DNA of 64,000 nucleotides from Eubacteriaceae bacterium. GTDB lineage: Bacteria > Bacillota > Clostridia > Lachnospirales > Lachnospiraceae. The stretch spans positions 62,001-126,000 of the forward strand of contig CABJBF010000002.1 of NCBI GenBank assembly GCA_902363805.1, written 5' to 3'. Positions within the stretch are counted from its first letter, which is position 1, and each line of letters begins with the position of its first letter. Made by a program: the position numbers and the translations under genes. Positions 1-10,409 of this stretch are shown piece by piece. The notes under the pieces are model-generated. The model was not told the DNA's origin and did not search any database. It saw nothing but the letters and a program-made list of their open reading frames with translations.

Positions 1-102
1 AGCACATTATTAACAATTTTATTTGCTGTAATAATTAATATTTCGATGCATTTTAAATTGAAAAAAGTTGATATGGCAACATCACTAAAAAGTGGAGAAT
101 AA
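1..102 (+). CDS. FtsX-like ABC transporter permease, C-terminal end (partial)
   Basis: An open frame enters from the window edge and ends at a TAA at 100-102, giving the last 33 residues of a protein. It has a hydrophobic stretch (about residues 1-16) followed by the basic tail FKLKKVDMATSLKSGE. A membrane helix followed by a tail of the form 'LKKiDmveaLKs.E' is the usual C-terminus of FtsX/MacB-type permeases, which span the membrane and work with an ABC ATPase. The rest of the gene lies outside the window, so substrate and partner cannot be judged. The family call rests on this short tail only. Confidence 0.55.
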   Translation, partial: STLLTILFAVIINISMHFKLKKVDMATSLKSGE

Positions 103-131
103 TAAATAAAAAAGAAAGATAGGAAGAAAAA

Positions 132-908
132 ATGAAATTCAGACCATGTATAGACATTCATAATGGGAAAGTAAAACAGTTAGTAGGTGGAACGCTTAAA
201 GATAAAGGTAATAAGGCACAGGAAAATTTTGTGTCACAAAAAGATGGAGCATATTATGCAAATATGTATAAAAATAACAATCTTGAAGGTGGACATATTA
301 TTATTTTAAATGCAGCAGATTCCGAGTATTTTGAGGCTTCAAAAAAGCAGGCACTTGAAGCGCTTGCTGCTTATCCGGAAGGAATGCAGATAGGTGGAGG
401 AATTAATGCAGAAAATGCAGCTGAATATATTGAAAATGGAGCAAGTCATGTTATTGTTACATCATATGTATTCAAAAATGGAGAAGTAAATTACGAAAAT
501 TTAGACAAACTTGTAAAGGCAGTAGGTAAAAGTAAAATCGTATTGGACTTAAGTTGCAGAAAGAAAAACAATGATTATTATATAGTTACAGACAGATGGC
601 AGACATTTACTAACATTAAATTAAATGAAGAAACAATGGAGCATTTTTCCAAATATTGTGATGAATTTCTAATCCATGGAGTTGATGTGGAGGGAAAAGG
701 TTCGGGAATGGAAGAAGAGTTAGTAAAATTGCTTTCAAAGTGGGAGAAGAACCCAATTACTTATGCAGGCGGAATTGCAAGTGTAGATCAGATAGATAAT
801 TTCAAAAAAATATGTGATGCAAAATTAGATTTTACAATAGGAAGTGCATTGGATATTTTTGGTGGACATTTATCATATCAGGAAATAGCTGCTAAATATA
901 ATGAATAA
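132..908 (+). CDS. hisA: Phosphoribosylformimino-5-aminoimidazole carboxamide ribotide isomerase, eukaryotic (HIS6) type
   Basis: 258 residues. HisA is a cytoplasmic (beta/alpha)8-barrel enzyme that performs the Amadori rearrangement of ProFAR to PRFAR in histidine synthesis. The N-terminus MKFRPCIDIHNGKVKQLVGG carries the first catalytic Asp (D8), and the second is D139 in IVLDLS. Glycine-rich phosphate loops are visible at QIGGG (about 86-90) and TYAGGI (about 210-215). The start 'KFRPCIDIHNG.VKQ' and the inserts follow the eukaryotic HIS6-like subfamily rather than the usual ~240-residue bacterial HisA. The start is supported by AGGAAG about 6 bases upstream. No other his gene lies nearby, so it is an orphan here. 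Family assignment is firm; the histidine role is inferred. Confidence 0.85.
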   Translation: MKFRPCIDIHNGKVKQLVGGTLKDKGNKAQENFVSQKDGAYYANMYKNNNLEGGHIIILNAADSEYFEASKKQALEALAAYPEGMQIGGGINAENAAEYIENGASHVIVTSYVFKNGEVNYENLDKLVKAVGKSKIVLDLSCRKKNNDYYIVTDRWQTFTNIKLNEETMEHFSKYCDEFLIHGVDVEGKGSGMEEELVKLLSKWEKNPITYAGGIASVDQIDNFKKICDAKLDFTIGSALDIFGGHLSYQEIAAKYNE

Positions 909-999
909 AAATGATAGGTTACATTTTTATTCTTGTGCAATCGTATAGTATTTTATGATTGGCATCTTTTAAGTGGCTTATAATATTATTTTGAAAAAT

Positions 1000-1037
1000 C
1001 TCCATACTATTTATAGAAAGTAGTATGGAGGTTTTTT
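1000..1037 (+). promoter_or_regulatory. Hairpin that holds the tepA Shine-Dalgarno sequence, followed by T6
   Basis: A perfect 10-bp stem pairs 1000-1009 with 1021-1030 across an 11-base loop. The right arm contains most of the GGAGG (1027-1031) that serves the ATG at 1038. The stem is followed by G and six Ts (1032-1037), so the same element looks like an intrinsic terminator and like an SD-masking hairpin. Function is inferred; the base pairing is visible directly. Confidence 0.6.
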
Positions 1038-1709
1038 ATGAGTGAAAATAAAGAAAAAAATGACGATATCATAGAATATGGGCAGACTGATTTAGATAAA
1101 AATAAAGATCATAAGAAAATACATTTGCTTAATATTATAGGTGAAATAGAAGGGCATGATTGTCTTAGCAGTAATACGAAAACAACAAAGTATGAACATG
1201 TTATTCCAACGATTGCGGAAGTTGAGGATAATGATGAAATAGACGGTTTGCTTGTTATATTAAATACTGTTGGTGGAGATGTGGAGTGTGGACTTGCAAT
1301 AGCAGAGATGATTGCAAGTATGAGTAAACCTACAGTTTCACTTGTCCTTGGAGGAAGTCATTCAATAGGAGTGCCATTAGCTGTTTCTACGGATTATTCA
1401 TTTATTGTTCCGACCGGAACAATGGTAATACATCCTGTAAGAATGAATGGATTATTTATTGGTGTTCCACAAACATATGATTATTTTATGAGAATACAAA
1501 AAAGAATAAACCAATTTGTTGTTAATCATTGTGGGATAACTGAGCATAGATTTATAACATTGATGACAGAAACTGAAGTGCTTACAAAAGATGTTGGAAG
1601 TATTCTTGTTGGAAAGGAAACAGTGGATAAAAAAATAATAAACGAAGTTGGTGGCTTAAAGGAGGCAATGAATAAATTAAAATCCATGATAGATGATAAA
1701 AAAATATAA
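1038..1709 (+). CDS. tepA: ClpP-family serine protease, TepA/YmfB-like
   Basis: 223 residues. It belongs to the ClpP/crotonase fold and resembles TepA (YmfB), the cytosolic ClpP-like protein encoded beside spoIIIE in Bacillus. Ser109 in GGSHSIG and His132 in IHPVRMNG match the ClpP nucleophile and general base. The segment ILNTVGGDVECGLAIAEMI (about 74-92) is the usual substrate-groove strand and helix. The first ~30 residues are charged and poorly conserved. The start is fixed by GGAGG seven bases upstream, which lies inside a hairpin. Position just ahead of uppP and ftsK/spoIIIE agrees with the family's usual neighbourhood. In vivo substrates are unknown. Confidence 0.82.
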   Translation: MSENKEKNDDIIEYGQTDLDKNKDHKKIHLLNIIGEIEGHDCLSSNTKTTKYEHVIPTIAEVEDNDEIDGLLVILNTVGGDVECGLAIAEMIASMSKPTVSLVLGGSHSIGVPLAVSTDYSFIVPTGTMVIHPVRMNGLFIGVPQTYDYFMRIQKRINQFVVNHCGITEHRFITLMTETEVLTKDVGSILVGKETVDKKIINEVGGLKEAMNKLKSMIDDKKI

Positions 1710-1722
1710 TGGTGTCAGGGGC

Positions 1723-1772
1723 AAAAGGTCTAAGTCCGCGTGAGTTTGTTCATAAGTGGGCTTAGACCTTTT
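1723..1772 (+). terminator. Intrinsic terminator after tepA
   Basis: AAAAGGTCTAAG (1723-1734) pairs perfectly with CTTAGACCTTTT (1761-1772). The next three pairs (one T-G wobble, two C-G) extend the stem to 15 bp, with a loop of about 20 bases. The right arm ends in TTTT. It sits 14 bases after the tepA stop and before uppP. Confidence 0.75.
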
Positions 1773-1890
1773 ATAGCTGCCAAGCATTAATATGTATTAT
1801 AACTTGAATTAAGATTGAAAAAATAGTAAAATGAAATGTACTTATGGATTTTAGAAGGATAAAACTATTTGGAAAGTAGTAGGTGGATAC

Positions 1891-2763
1891 ATGGGATTAT
1901 TTAAAGCAATAATATTAGGAATTGTGCAGGGACTGACAGAGTTTTTACCTGTAAGTAGTTCAGGACATTTGACTATATGTAAGCAATTAATTGGAATGGA
2001 AGATATCGGTTTTTCATTTGATATTATTTTACATGTTGGAACATTGCTGGCAGTATTCTTAGTTTACTGGAGAGATATAGGACGTCTTATAGTAGATGGA
2101 ATAGGAATTATTGTTGATGTTTGCTTTAATATAAAAGAGTTTTTTGTCAGCAAAAAAATGCAGGATGAGCCATTTTACAGAAAAGTAATATGTAATGGTT
2201 ATAGAAAATTCGCAATGCTGGTAATAGTATCTACAATCCCAACAGGTATAATCGGTTATTTTGGAAAAGATTTAGTTGAAAAAGCAGGAACTACTCTTTT
2301 AGTTCCCGGAATATGTCTTATTATAACAGCAACACTTCTTCTTATTTCAGATAATCTTCCTGATGGAAAAAAGAAACCAAAGAAAACAAGCTATTTAAAT
2401 GCACTATTTATTGGAACATGTCAGGGAATTGCAACTTTACCAGGACTTTCAAGATCTGGAACTACAATAACAGCGGGTCTGTTATGTGGATTAAAAAGAG
2501 AATTTGCAGTTAAATATTCATTTATTATGTCAATTCCGGCAATAATGGGTGCTGCAGTGCTAGACATCGCAGATTTTGGAAAAGATGGAATGACATCTTC
2601 AGATTTAGGATGCTACATTGCCGGAGCTTTAGTAGCGGCAGTTGTAGGCTATATTTGTATTAAGACAATGCTTGTTATTGTAAGAAATAAGAAATTTAAA
2701 TATTTTGCATATTATTGCTATTTAGTTGGAGCAGTAGCAGTTATTGCCTATTTTGTTAAATAA
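1891..2763 (+). CDS. uppP: Undecaprenyl-diphosphatase UppP/BacA
   Basis: 290 residues, slightly longer than the ~270 usual for the family. This polytopic membrane enzyme dephosphorylates undecaprenyl diphosphate to recycle the lipid carrier for peptidoglycan and wall polymers; the family also gives low-level bacitracin resistance. Both signature motifs are present: GIVQGLTEFLPVSSSGHL (about 10-27, with Glu17, Ser22-24 and His26) and LPGLSRSGTT (about 183-192, with Arg188). About eight hydrophobic helices can be counted. The ATG is preceded by GTAGGTGG. It stands alone between the tepA terminator and ftsK. Confidence 0.95.
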   Translation: MGLFKAIILGIVQGLTEFLPVSSSGHLTICKQLIGMEDIGFSFDIILHVGTLLAVFLVYWRDIGRLIVDGIGIIVDVCFNIKEFFVSKKMQDEPFYRKVICNGYRKFAMLVIVSTIPTGIIGYFGKDLVEKAGTTLLVPGICLIITATLLLISDNLPDGKKKPKKTSYLNALFIGTCQGIATLPGLSRSGTTITAGLLCGLKREFAVKYSFIMSIPAIMGAAVLDIADFGKDGMTSSDLGCYIAGALVAAVVGYICIKTMLVIVRNKKFKYFAYYCYLVGAVAVIAYFVK

Positions 2764-2805
2764 AATAGAACAATTAACTGAAATAAAAAATTGATGGAGG
2801 TAAAA

Positions 2806-5481
2806 ATGGCTACTACTAAAAAAAGAACGAGTGGTACCAAATCCAAAAAATCAACAAATAAAGGACGGAGCACTGGTGCCCGTAAGAGTAATTACAAAAA
2901 CTCCAGAACCAGTGAACAGATAAAAATAATATCAGAAATTTACATATGGATTCTAATTGCGGTAGCATTATTACTTTTTTTAAGTAATTTTGGAGTTTGC
3001 GGGGTAGTAGGCAATATGCTCAGTTATTTTATGTTTGGAGCATTTGGAGTACCGGCATATATATTCCCTATTGTGCTGTTTTTTATAGCAGGTATATTGT
3101 TTGTAAATTTAGGCGATGTTAGAGCGGTTGCTAAAAGTGTAACTGCATTAATTCTTTATTTTGATGCATGTGTTTTTGCACATTTGATTTGGAATGTACA
3201 AAAGACTACAGTTAGTGAATATTACTCTTTTTGTGGTGAATATAAAATAGGTGGTGGAATTATAGGTGGAGCCATAGGAGATGGCCTTAAAACTTTATTT
3301 GGAATAGCAGGAACCTATGTGTTTATAATAATAATTGCAATTATAACAATTGTTATATTAACTGAAAAATCTATTTTAGATATGCTTAAAAATCATGGAA
3401 TCAGCGTTTACGAAAGCGCAAGAGATGATATGAAGGATATTCAGCAACAGCAGGAAGTTGCAAGAATAGAAAGAAAAAAGCAAAAAGAAATAAACAGACA
3501 GGAAAAGGAAATTCAGAGAGTTCATCGGGAGCTTGAGGCTAAGGTAAGGGCTGAGGAAGTTGAAAAGAAAAAAATGGAAAAGGCAAAGCCTGTCAATTTT
3601 AGTGATTTAGATGCTATAAATGTCTCAGGAATAAAAGAAGAAAGTCAGAATGTACATGAAATTAATATAGAAGGATTAGAACCGGAATATAGTGGACATA
3701 TTGATTTAGAAGAAGAACCGACAGGTCAGTTTATATATGGAAAACAAAGTGGTGTTACGGCGAAACTTAAAGAAGAGCCTATTAATAAAACTCCGATAGC
3801 GGATGAACATGCAAATGATGGACAGTTTAAACCTAAGGAAAGAATATTTGTTTCAAAAGAAGCAAAAGAAGTAATGAATAGAAAGCCTTATGGCATGCAG
3901 GAAATTAAACCTTCACAGGAAACGATGGATGCGCAGGAAATTAATCCACAGACGAAAGTACCTGAAAAAGCATCATCAGAAGGAAAGATTATTGCACCGG
4001 TTAAGAAAAAGATGAAATATACTAAACCAACATATAGTCTTTTAAATAAAAATCCGGGAAGTAAGAATCCAACATCAAAAATGGAACTTATGGAAACAGC
4101 AAATAAATTGCAACAAATTCTTCAGAATTTTGGAGTTAATGTAACAGTAACAAATGTAAGTAAAGGCCCTTCGGTTACAAGATATGAATTACAACCGGAA
4201 ATGGGAACAAAAGTTAGCAAGATAACTGCACTTACAGATGATATCAAATTAAATCTTGCCGCAGCAGATATTAGAATTGAAGCTCCGATTCCGGGAAAAG
4301 CAGCAGTTGGAATTGAAGTTCCTAACAAAGGAAGAGATACAGTTTATATAAGAGAATTATTAGAATCCAAAGAACTAAAAGAGAATTCTTCAAAGATTGC
4401 TTTTGCGGCAGGTAAGGATATTGCAGGCAGGGTTGTAGTTGCAGATATTGCAAAAATGCCACATATGCTTGTAGCCGGAACAACAGGTTCGGGAAAATCA
4501 GTATTTACAAATTCAATAATAATGAGTATTTTATATAGAGCGACACCTGATGAAGTTAAGTTGATTATAATTGATCCTAAGGTAGTTGAATTTAAGGTTT
4601 ACAATGGAATACCTCATTTATTATATCCCGTTGTTACAGATCCTAAAAAGGCAGCAGGTATATTGAATTGGGCTGTGGCTGAAATGTCAGAAAGATATAA
4701 GAAATTTTCGCAGACAGGCTCAAGAGATTTGAAAGGATATAATGCAAAAATTGAAGCAGGAGATTACGAAGGAGATGAACCACCTGAAAAGATGGCTCAG
4801 ATTGTAATAGTAATTGACGAGTTAGCAGACCTTATGATGGTTGCAGCAAAAGAAGTTGAAGATGCGATATGCAGACTTGCACAGCTTGCACGTGCAGCTG
4901 GAATTCATTTGATTATTGCCACTCAAAGACCTTCGGTAGATGTTATTACAGGTCTTATTAAGGCAAATATTCCATCTAGAGTTGCATTGACTGTTTCATC
5001 AGGAACAGATTCCAGAACAATTATAGATATGAACGGAGCTGAAAAACTGCTTGGTAATGGTGATATGCTGTTTTATCCATCAGGCTATGTTAAACCTGTA
5101 AGATTGCAGGGAGCATATGTATCTGATGAAGAGGTACAAAGGACAGTTCAATACCTTGTATCGCATAGCAGTGAGGTTGTTTACGAAACTTCCATTGAAG
5201 AAAAATTATCGGAACCATCTAAAGAAGATGGAGAAGAAAATGGAAGAGATGAATACTTTGAACAGGCAGCAAGATTATGCATTGAAAAAGACAAAGGTTC
5301 TACAAGTATGCTGCAAAGACAGTTCAGAGTTGGGTTCAATAGAGCAGCACGTATAATGGAACAATTATACGATGCCGGTATTGTTGGACAGGAAGAACAA
5401 AATAAACCTAGAAAAATACTTATGAGCATGGAACAATTTGATGAGTATATTTCAGGTAATAATAAAAAAGAGGAGCAATAA
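2806..5481 (+). CDS. ftsK: DNA translocase FtsK/SpoIIIE
   Basis: 891 residues from the ATG at 2806, which has GGAGG five bases upstream; an in-frame ATG at 2794 overlaps that SD and is unlikely. The protein is an ATP-driven motor that pumps DNA through closing septa. The N-terminus is very basic, followed by about four transmembrane helices (roughly 45-195), a charged coiled and linker region (about 205-420), then the RecA-like motor. Walker A is GTTGSGKS at 558-565, and a Walker B-like [11 protein letters not shown] follows. A C-terminal winged helix (about 815-885, [18 protein letters not shown]) is the gamma domain that reads orienting DNA repeats. In spore formers the same family moves the chromosome into the forespore; SpoIIIE and FtsK roles cannot be told apart here. 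Confidence 0.95.
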   Translation: MATTKKRTSGTKSKKSTNKGRSTGARKSNYKNSRTSEQIKIISEIYIWILIAVALLLFLSNFGVCGVVGNMLSYFMFGAFGVPAYIFPIVLFFIAGILFVNLGDVRAVAKSVTALILYFDACVFAHLIWNVQKTTVSEYYSFCGEYKIGGGIIGGAIGDGLKTLFGIAGTYVFIIIIAIITIVILTEKSILDMLKNHGISVYESARDDMKDIQQQQEVARIERKKQKEINRQEKEIQRVHRELEAKVRAEEVEKKKMEKAKPVNFSDLDAINVSGIKEESQNVHEINIEGLEPEYSGHIDLEEEPTGQFIYGKQSGVTAKLKEEPINKTPIADEHANDGQFKPKERIFVSKEAKEVMNRKPYGMQEIKPSQETMDAQEINPQTKVPEKASSEGKIIAPVKKKMKYTKPTYSLLNKNPGSKNPTSKMELMETANKLQQILQNFGVNVTVTNVSKGPSVTRYELQPEMGTKVSKITALTDDIKLNLAAADIRIEAPIPGKAAVGIEVPNKGRDTVYIRELLESKELKENSSKIAFAAGKDIAGRVVVADIAKMPHMLVAGTTGSGKSVFTNSIIMSILYRATPDEVKLIIIDPKVVEFKVYNGIPHLLYPVVTDPKKAAGILNWAVAEMSERYKKFSQTGSRDLKGYNAKIEAGDYEGDEPPEKMAQIVIVIDELADLMMVAAKEVEDAICRLAQLARAAGIHLIIATQRPSVDVITGLIKANIPSRVALTVSSGTDSRTIIDMNGAEKLLGNGDMLFYPSGYVKPVRLQGAYVSDEEVQRTVQYLVSHSSEVVYETSIEEKLSEPSKEDGEENGRDEYFEQAARLCIEKDKGSTSMLQRQFRVGFNRAARIMEQLYDAGIVGQEEQNKPRKILMSMEQFDEYISGNNKKEEQ

Positions 5482-5492
5482 AGGAGAAGAAA

Positions 5493-7163
5493 ATGAAAAC
5501 AGATATTCAGATTGCGCAGGAAGCTACTATGCTTCCAATTAAAGAGGTAACAGCAAAAATTGGGTTAACAGAAGATGATTTAGAATTATATGGTAAATAT
5601 AAAGCAAAAATTTCAAATGAATATTGGAATAAAATAAAAGATAATGAAGATGGAAAACTTGTACTTGTAACAGCTATCAATCCAACTCCTGCAGGAGAAG
5701 GAAAGACAACAATTACTGTTGGTTTAGGACAGGCTTTAGGTCAGTTAAATAAAAAAGCAGTAATTGCACTTAGAGAGCCATCTCTTGGACCTTGCTTTGG
5801 TATTAAAGGGGGAGCAGCAGGTGGTGGATATTCACAGGTTGTTCCTATGGAAGATTTAAATCTTCATTTTACAGGAGATTTCCATGCAATTACATCAGCT
5901 AATAATTTATTAGCAGCAATGCTTGATAATCACATTCAGCAGGGAAATGTACTCGGAATTGACCCTAATCAGATTGTATGGAAGAGATGTGTGGATATCA
6001 ATGACAGAGTATTAAGAAATATTATTGTAGGTCTTGGAAGAAAGGTTGATGGAACAGTAAGAGAAGACCATTTTGTAATTACAGTTGCATCAGAAATTAT
6101 GGCAATTCTTTGCCTTGCAGATGATTTAGCAGATTTAAAAGAAAGACTTGGAAAAATAATTGTTGCTTATACATATGATGGTAAGCCTGTAACTGCAAAG
6201 GATATTCAGGCAGTAGGTTCAATGGCAGCACTTTTAAAGGATGCTATTAAACCTAATGTAATCCAGACATTAGAGCATACAACAGCACTTGTTCATGGTG
6301 GACCATTTGCAAATATCGCACATGGATGTAACTCAGTAAGAGCAACAAAGACAGCATTAAAGATGGCTGATATAGTAGTAACAGAAGCAGGATTTGGAGC
6401 AGACCTTGGAGCAGAAAAATTCATGGATATTAAGTGCCGTCAGGCAGGACTTAAACCTGATTGCGTTGTTTTAGTTGCAACAGTAAGAGCGTTAAAATAT
6501 AACGGTGGAGTTCCAAAGAGTGAATTGTCAGAAGAAAATTTAGACGCATTGGCAAAAGGTATTGTTAACCTTGAAAAACATATTGAAAACCTTCAGAAAT
6601 TTGGAGTCCCTGTAGTTGTAACATTAAATTCATTTATCACAGATACAGAAGCTGAATATGAATATATTAAGAAATTCTGCGAAGACAGAGGATGCGAATT
6701 TGCATTAGCACAAGTATGGGAAAAAGGTGGAAAAGGTGGAATAGATTTAGCTAATAAAGTTCTTGAAACATTAGAAAACAAAGAATCTAAGTTTAAACCA
6801 TTATATGATACCAAATTACCAATCAAAGAAAAAATCGAAACAGTTGCAAAAGAAATCTATGGAGCAGATGGAGTTAATTATTCACCTGAAGCTCAGAAGG
6901 CAATTGCTAAGATTGAAGATATGGGATATGGAAATCTTCCTGTATGTATGGCTAAAACACAGTATTCATTATCAGATGATAAAGATAAATTAGGAAGACC
7001 GGAAGGATTTGAAATCAGCATTCGTGACGTATATATATCAGCAGGAGCAGGATTTGTTGTTGTATTAACTGGAAATGTAATGACAATGCCGGGACTTCCA
7101 AAACATCCTGCAGCATACGATATTGATGTTACAGACGATGGAAAGATTACAGGATTATTCTAA
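5493..7163 (+). CDS. fhs: Formate--tetrahydrofolate ligase
   Basis: 556 residues, the normal length for the family. The cytosolic enzyme makes 10-formyl-THF from formate, THF and ATP, feeding purine synthesis and, in acetogens, the Wood-Ljungdahl methyl branch. The P-loop TPAGEGKTT is at 65-73, followed by [20 protein letters not shown] (about 96-115) and [11 protein letters not shown], both diagnostic. AAGGAGAAGAA precedes the ATG, only 11 bases after the ftsK stop. folD, which makes the connected C1 steps, is the next gene. Ordinary base composition and no sign of truncation. Confidence 0.97.
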   Translation: MKTDIQIAQEATMLPIKEVTAKIGLTEDDLELYGKYKAKISNEYWNKIKDNEDGKLVLVTAINPTPAGEGKTTITVGLGQALGQLNKKAVIALREPSLGPCFGIKGGAAGGGYSQVVPMEDLNLHFTGDFHAITSANNLLAAMLDNHIQQGNVLGIDPNQIVWKRCVDINDRVLRNIIVGLGRKVDGTVREDHFVITVASEIMAILCLADDLADLKERLGKIIVAYTYDGKPVTAKDIQAVGSMAALLKDAIKPNVIQTLEHTTALVHGGPFANIAHGCNSVRATKTALKMADIVVTEAGFGADLGAEKFMDIKCRQAGLKPDCVVLVATVRALKYNGGVPKSELSEENLDALAKGIVNLEKHIENLQKFGVPVVVTLNSFITDTEAEYEYIKKFCEDRGCEFALAQVWEKGGKGGIDLANKVLETLENKESKFKPLYDTKLPIKEKIETVAKEIYGADGVNYSPEAQKAIAKIEDMGYGNLPVCMAKTQYSLSDDKDKLGRPEGFEISIRDVYISAGAGFVVVLTGNVMTMPGLPKHPAAYDIDVTDDGKITGLF

Positions 7164-7218
7164 TAAATGATGCCGTGTATAAAATGCAATGAATTAAAAT
7201 TAATTCGTAGGTATCAAT

Positions 7219-7244
7219 AAGGAGCAAAATGCATTTTGCTCCTT
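7219..7244. terminator. 26-bp perfect palindrome after fhs, possible terminator
   Basis: AAGGAGCAAAATG is followed directly by its exact reverse complement, so the RNA could form an 11-bp stem with a TGCA loop. It lies in the 124-bp fhs-folD gap. There is no T tract after it, so termination is uncertain; a processing site or a protein-binding palindrome is also possible. Confidence 0.45.
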
Positions 7245-7287
7245 AACTATAATAATTACTGCGAAGAAAGGAAGCGTTTATAAAGTA

Positions 7288-8130
7288 ATGAAATTAATTG
7301 ATGGAAAGAAGATTTCAGGTGAAATTAAAGATGAAATCAAAGAAGAAGTTGCAAAGTTAAAAGAACAGGGGATTGACATAGCACTTGCAGTCGTAAAGGT
7401 TGGAGAAGACCCTGCATCAGCTGTGTATGTTAGAAATAAAGAAAAAGCATGTGAATATGTAGGAATAAAATCAATTACATATGCATTAAAGGAAGAAACT
7501 ACACAGAAGGAACTTCTTGAATTAATAGATAAGTTAAATGCAGACAAAGAAATTAATGGAATTCTTGTACAGCTTCCATTACCAAAACATTTAGACGAAA
7601 CAGAAGTGCTAAACAGAATTGACAGCAAGAAAGATGTTGATGGTTTCCATCCAATGAATGTCGGAAAAATGATGATTGGTGAAGAAACATTTTTACCATG
7701 TACACCTGCAGGAATTGTTGAGCTTATAAAGAGAACAGGTGTCGAAATCTCAGGAAAAGAATGTGTGGTAATAGGACGTAGTAATATTGTAGGAAAGCCA
7801 ATGGCGATGCTTATGCTCAAAGAAAATGCAACAGTAACAATTGCACATTCAAGAACAAAAGACTTAAAGGAAGTTACAAAAAGAGCAGATATTTTAATTG
7901 TAGCAATAGGTAAGCCAAAGTTTATTACAGCTGATTATGTAAAAGAGGGAGCGGTTGTAATTGATGTAGGAATCCATAGAAATGAAGATAACAAGCTTTG
8001 TGGAGATGTGGATTTTGATTCAGTAAGTGAAAAAACATATGCAATAACACCTGTACCGGGTGGCGTTGGACCAATGACTGTTACAATGTTATTGGCAAAT
8101 TGCGTAAGAAGTGCAAAGTTATTTAGATAA
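7288..8130 (+). CDS. folD: Methylenetetrahydrofolate dehydrogenase / methenyltetrahydrofolate cyclohydrolase
   Basis: 280 residues, typical of FolD. It interconverts 5,10-methylene-, 5,10-methenyl- and 10-formyl-THF, using NADP(+). The motif Y47-x3-K51 (YVRNK) holds the cyclohydrolase lysine. [12 protein letters not shown] (about 91-102), [13 protein letters not shown] (Rossmann loop) and [10 protein letters not shown] near the C-terminus are family signatures. The only SD-like run (GAAAGGAAG) lies about 15 bases before the ATG, so initiation may be weak or the start unusual. It follows fhs, giving a two-gene C1 module that supplies formyl groups for fmt further downstream. Confidence 0.96.
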   Translation: MKLIDGKKISGEIKDEIKEEVAKLKEQGIDIALAVVKVGEDPASAVYVRNKEKACEYVGIKSITYALKEETTQKELLELIDKLNADKEINGILVQLPLPKHLDETEVLNRIDSKKDVDGFHPMNVGKMMIGEETFLPCTPAGIVELIKRTGVEISGKECVVIGRSNIVGKPMAMLMLKENATVTIAHSRTKDLKEVTKRADILIVAIGKPKFITADYVKEGAVVIDVGIHRNEDNKLCGDVDFDSVSEKTYAITPVPGGVGPMTVTMLLANCVRSAKLFR

Positions 8131-8146
8131 AGATAAATAAGATATG

Positions 8147-8217
8147 AAAGGGCGGTGTCAAATGAAATTTGCGAATATTATTGTTGATATTTCACATGAA
8201 AAATTGGACCGCCCTTT
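8147..8217 (+). promoter_or_regulatory. Inverted repeat spanning the priA ribosome-binding site and first codons
   Basis: AAAGGGCGGT (8147-8156), which includes the priA SD region, is the exact complement of ACCGCCCTTT at 8208-8217 inside codons 16-19. The arms are 51 bases apart. Pairing would mask the SD. The right arm encodes the conserved DRPF of PriA, so chance cannot be excluded. Confidence 0.35.
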
Positions 8218-10393
8218 TGGTTATATAATACCGAAAGAATTAGAAGATAAGATATCTATAGGTACTCAGATAGTTATTCCATTTGGAAAAGGAAACAGAG
8301 AGATAACAGGATATGTAATCGAGATAACAGACAAGCCGTCATTTGATATAAATAAGATGAAATATATTATTCGTGCAAATGAAGGCGCGGCAACGGTTGA
8401 AAAACAACTTATAGAGTTAGCCTGGTGGATAAAGAAAGAGTATAGCTGTACAATGAATCAGGCATTAAAAACAGTTATACCTGTTAAAAAGAAAATAAAA
8501 AATATACAAAAGAAGACAATAACGCTTAATATAAGTGAAGAAGAAGCAGAAGAAAAGATATTAAAATATAAAAAGTCCAATGCAAAGGCAAAGGTCAGAT
8601 TACTACAGGAACTAAAAGATATAAAACATATGTCAAAGGAGCTTGTAGTAGACAAATTAAATATATCGCCAAGTACTCTGAAGGCACTTGAATCTACAGG
8701 AGATATTTTGATAGAAATTGAAAACAGCTATAGAAATCCTGTTAATTTTAATAATCTTGAGCGTTATGATATAATATTAAATGAACAGCAAAAAGCTGTC
8801 GCAGACGGTATTAAAAAGACAATGGATTATAAAAAAAGTGAAAAAGCAAATGTTCATTTGATTTATGGGATAACCGGAAGCGGTAAAACAGAAGTTTATA
8901 TGGATATTATAGACAAGACTATCCACGATGGAAAACAGGCGATTGTTTTAATTCCTGAAATCGCTTTAACATATCAGACAGTAAAGAGATTTACGAGAAG
9001 ATTTAAAGATAAGGTGTCAATAATTAATTCAAAACTGTCAGCAGGAGAAAAGTATGATCAGTTTGAAAGGGCAAAAAGAGGAGAAATAAGTATAATCATA
9101 GGTCCAAGATCTGCGCTTTTTACCCCATTTGAAAATTTAGGCCTTATAGTAATTGATGAAGAGCATGAGGGAGCATATAAAAGTGAAAATGTTCCTAAAT
9201 ATCATGCAAGAGAGGTGGCTGCAAAATTATGCAATATTACAGGAGCAACATTAGTTTTAGGCTCAGCAACACCTTCTTTAGAATCATATTTTAATGCGCA
9301 GACAGGAAAATATAAGTTACACAGACTTACAAGCAGAGAAAAAGGCAAATTGGCACAGGTGTCAGTAGTTGATATGAGAAAAGAGCTAAAGAATGACAAT
9401 AAGTCAATGTTTAGTATGGAATTAAAGCAGCTGATTAATGACAGATTAGAAAAAAAACAGCAGACTATGTTGTTTATAAATAGAAGAGGATATGCAGGAT
9501 TTGTGTCGTGTCGGGAGTGTGGAGAGGCAGTCAAATGCCCACATTGTGATGTGACATTAAAAGCCCATAATAATGGAAAAATGGTGTGCCATTATTGCGG
9601 TTACGAAGAACCGATTCCAAGGTTATGCCCAAAATGTGGTTCTAAATATATAGCCGGATTTGGTATAGGAACACAAAAAGTTGAAACAATGATAAAAAAA
9701 GAATTTCCACAGGCCAAAGTATTGCGAATGGATTTTGACACAACATCAAGGAAAGGTGGTCATGAAGAAATACTGTCAGCTTTCGCAAATCATCAGGCAG
9801 ATATCCTCGTTGGAACTCAGATGATTGTAAAAGGACATGACTTTCCTGATGTAACATTAGTTGGAATTTTAGCAGCGGATATGTCATTATATGCGAGTGA
9901 TTATACGGCGGCTGAAAAGACATTTCAATTACTAACGCAGGCAGCAGGAAGAGCAGGAAGAGGAAAAGAAAAAGGACAGGTCGTAATTCAGACATACTCA
10001 CCGGATAATTATAGTATTGAATCAGCAGCAAAGCAGGATTATGAAGAATTCTATCAGGAAGAATTAGCATATAGACAATTAATGCAATATCCACCTGTAG
10101 CGGCAATGACTGAAATCTTAATTCAATCTGAAGATGAGGAGTTGTTAGACAGATTTACAGATGCCCTTACTAAATATATAAACAAATTAAAAGAAGCAAA
10201 ATTTAAACAGTTAATGATAATTGGACCGGCGAAACCTCCGGTGGCAAAGATAAATGATGTATATAGAAGAATGATATATTTAAAAAGTCTTGATAAAGAA
10301 AAACTTATTAGAATGTCAGACTATATACAAGAATTAATAAATACTTCACAAAAAGTTAAAGGTATAACCTTACAATTTAATGTGAGAGAGTGA
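8162..10393 (+). CDS. priA: Primosomal replication restart helicase PriA
   Basis: 743 residues from the ATG at 8162, chosen because GGGCGGTG lies about six bases upstream and the family starts at 'FANIIVDI'; an in-frame ATG 18 bases earlier has no SD. PriA is a superfamily 2 3'-5' DNA helicase that reloads the replisome at stalled forks. Visible parts are an N-terminal DNA-binding domain (KLDRPFGY), Walker A GITGSGKTEVY near 235-245, DEEH near 330, and two zinc sites made of eight Cys (CRECG, CPHCD, CHYCG, CPKCG). A helicase motif VI-like QAAGRAGRG follows. It heads a run with def and fmt, as in many Firmicutes. Confidence 0.96.
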   Translation: MKFANIIVDISHEKLDRPFGYIIPKELEDKISIGTQIVIPFGKGNREITGYVIEITDKPSFDINKMKYIIRANEGAATVEKQLIELAWWIKKEYSCTMNQALKTVIPVKKKIKNIQKKTITLNISEEEAEEKILKYKKSNAKAKVRLLQELKDIKHMSKELVVDKLNISPSTLKALESTGDILIEIENSYRNPVNFNNLERYDIILNEQQKAVADGIKKTMDYKKSEKANVHLIYGITGSGKTEVYMDIIDKTIHDGKQAIVLIPEIALTYQTVKRFTRRFKDKVSIINSKLSAGEKYDQFERAKRGEISIIIGPRSALFTPFENLGLIVIDEEHEGAYKSENVPKYHAREVAAKLCNITGATLVLGSATPSLESYFNAQTGKYKLHRLTSREKGKLAQVSVVDMRKELKNDNKSMFSMELKQLINDRLEKKQQTMLFINRRGYAGFVSCRECGEAVKCPHCDVTLKAHNNGKMVCHYCGYEEPIPRLCPKCGSKYIAGFGIGTQKVETMIKKEFPQAKVLRMDFDTTSRKGGHEEILSAFANHQADILVGTQMIVKGHDFPDVTLVGILAADMSLYASDYTAAEKTFQLLTQAAGRAGRGKEKGQVVIQTYSPDNYSIESAAKQDYEEFYQEELAYRQLMQYPPVAAMTEILIQSEDEELLDRFTDALTKYINKLKEAKFKQLMIIGPAKPPVAKINDVYRRMIYLKSLDKEKLIRMSDYIQELINTSQKVKGITLQFNVRE

Positions 10394-10409
10394 TAAAAGG
10401 AGAAATGAG

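Noticed and set aside
5117..5429. Small open frames on both strands within the ftsK 3' end
   Set aside because: They lie fully inside ftsK in other frames, with no SD and no family features.
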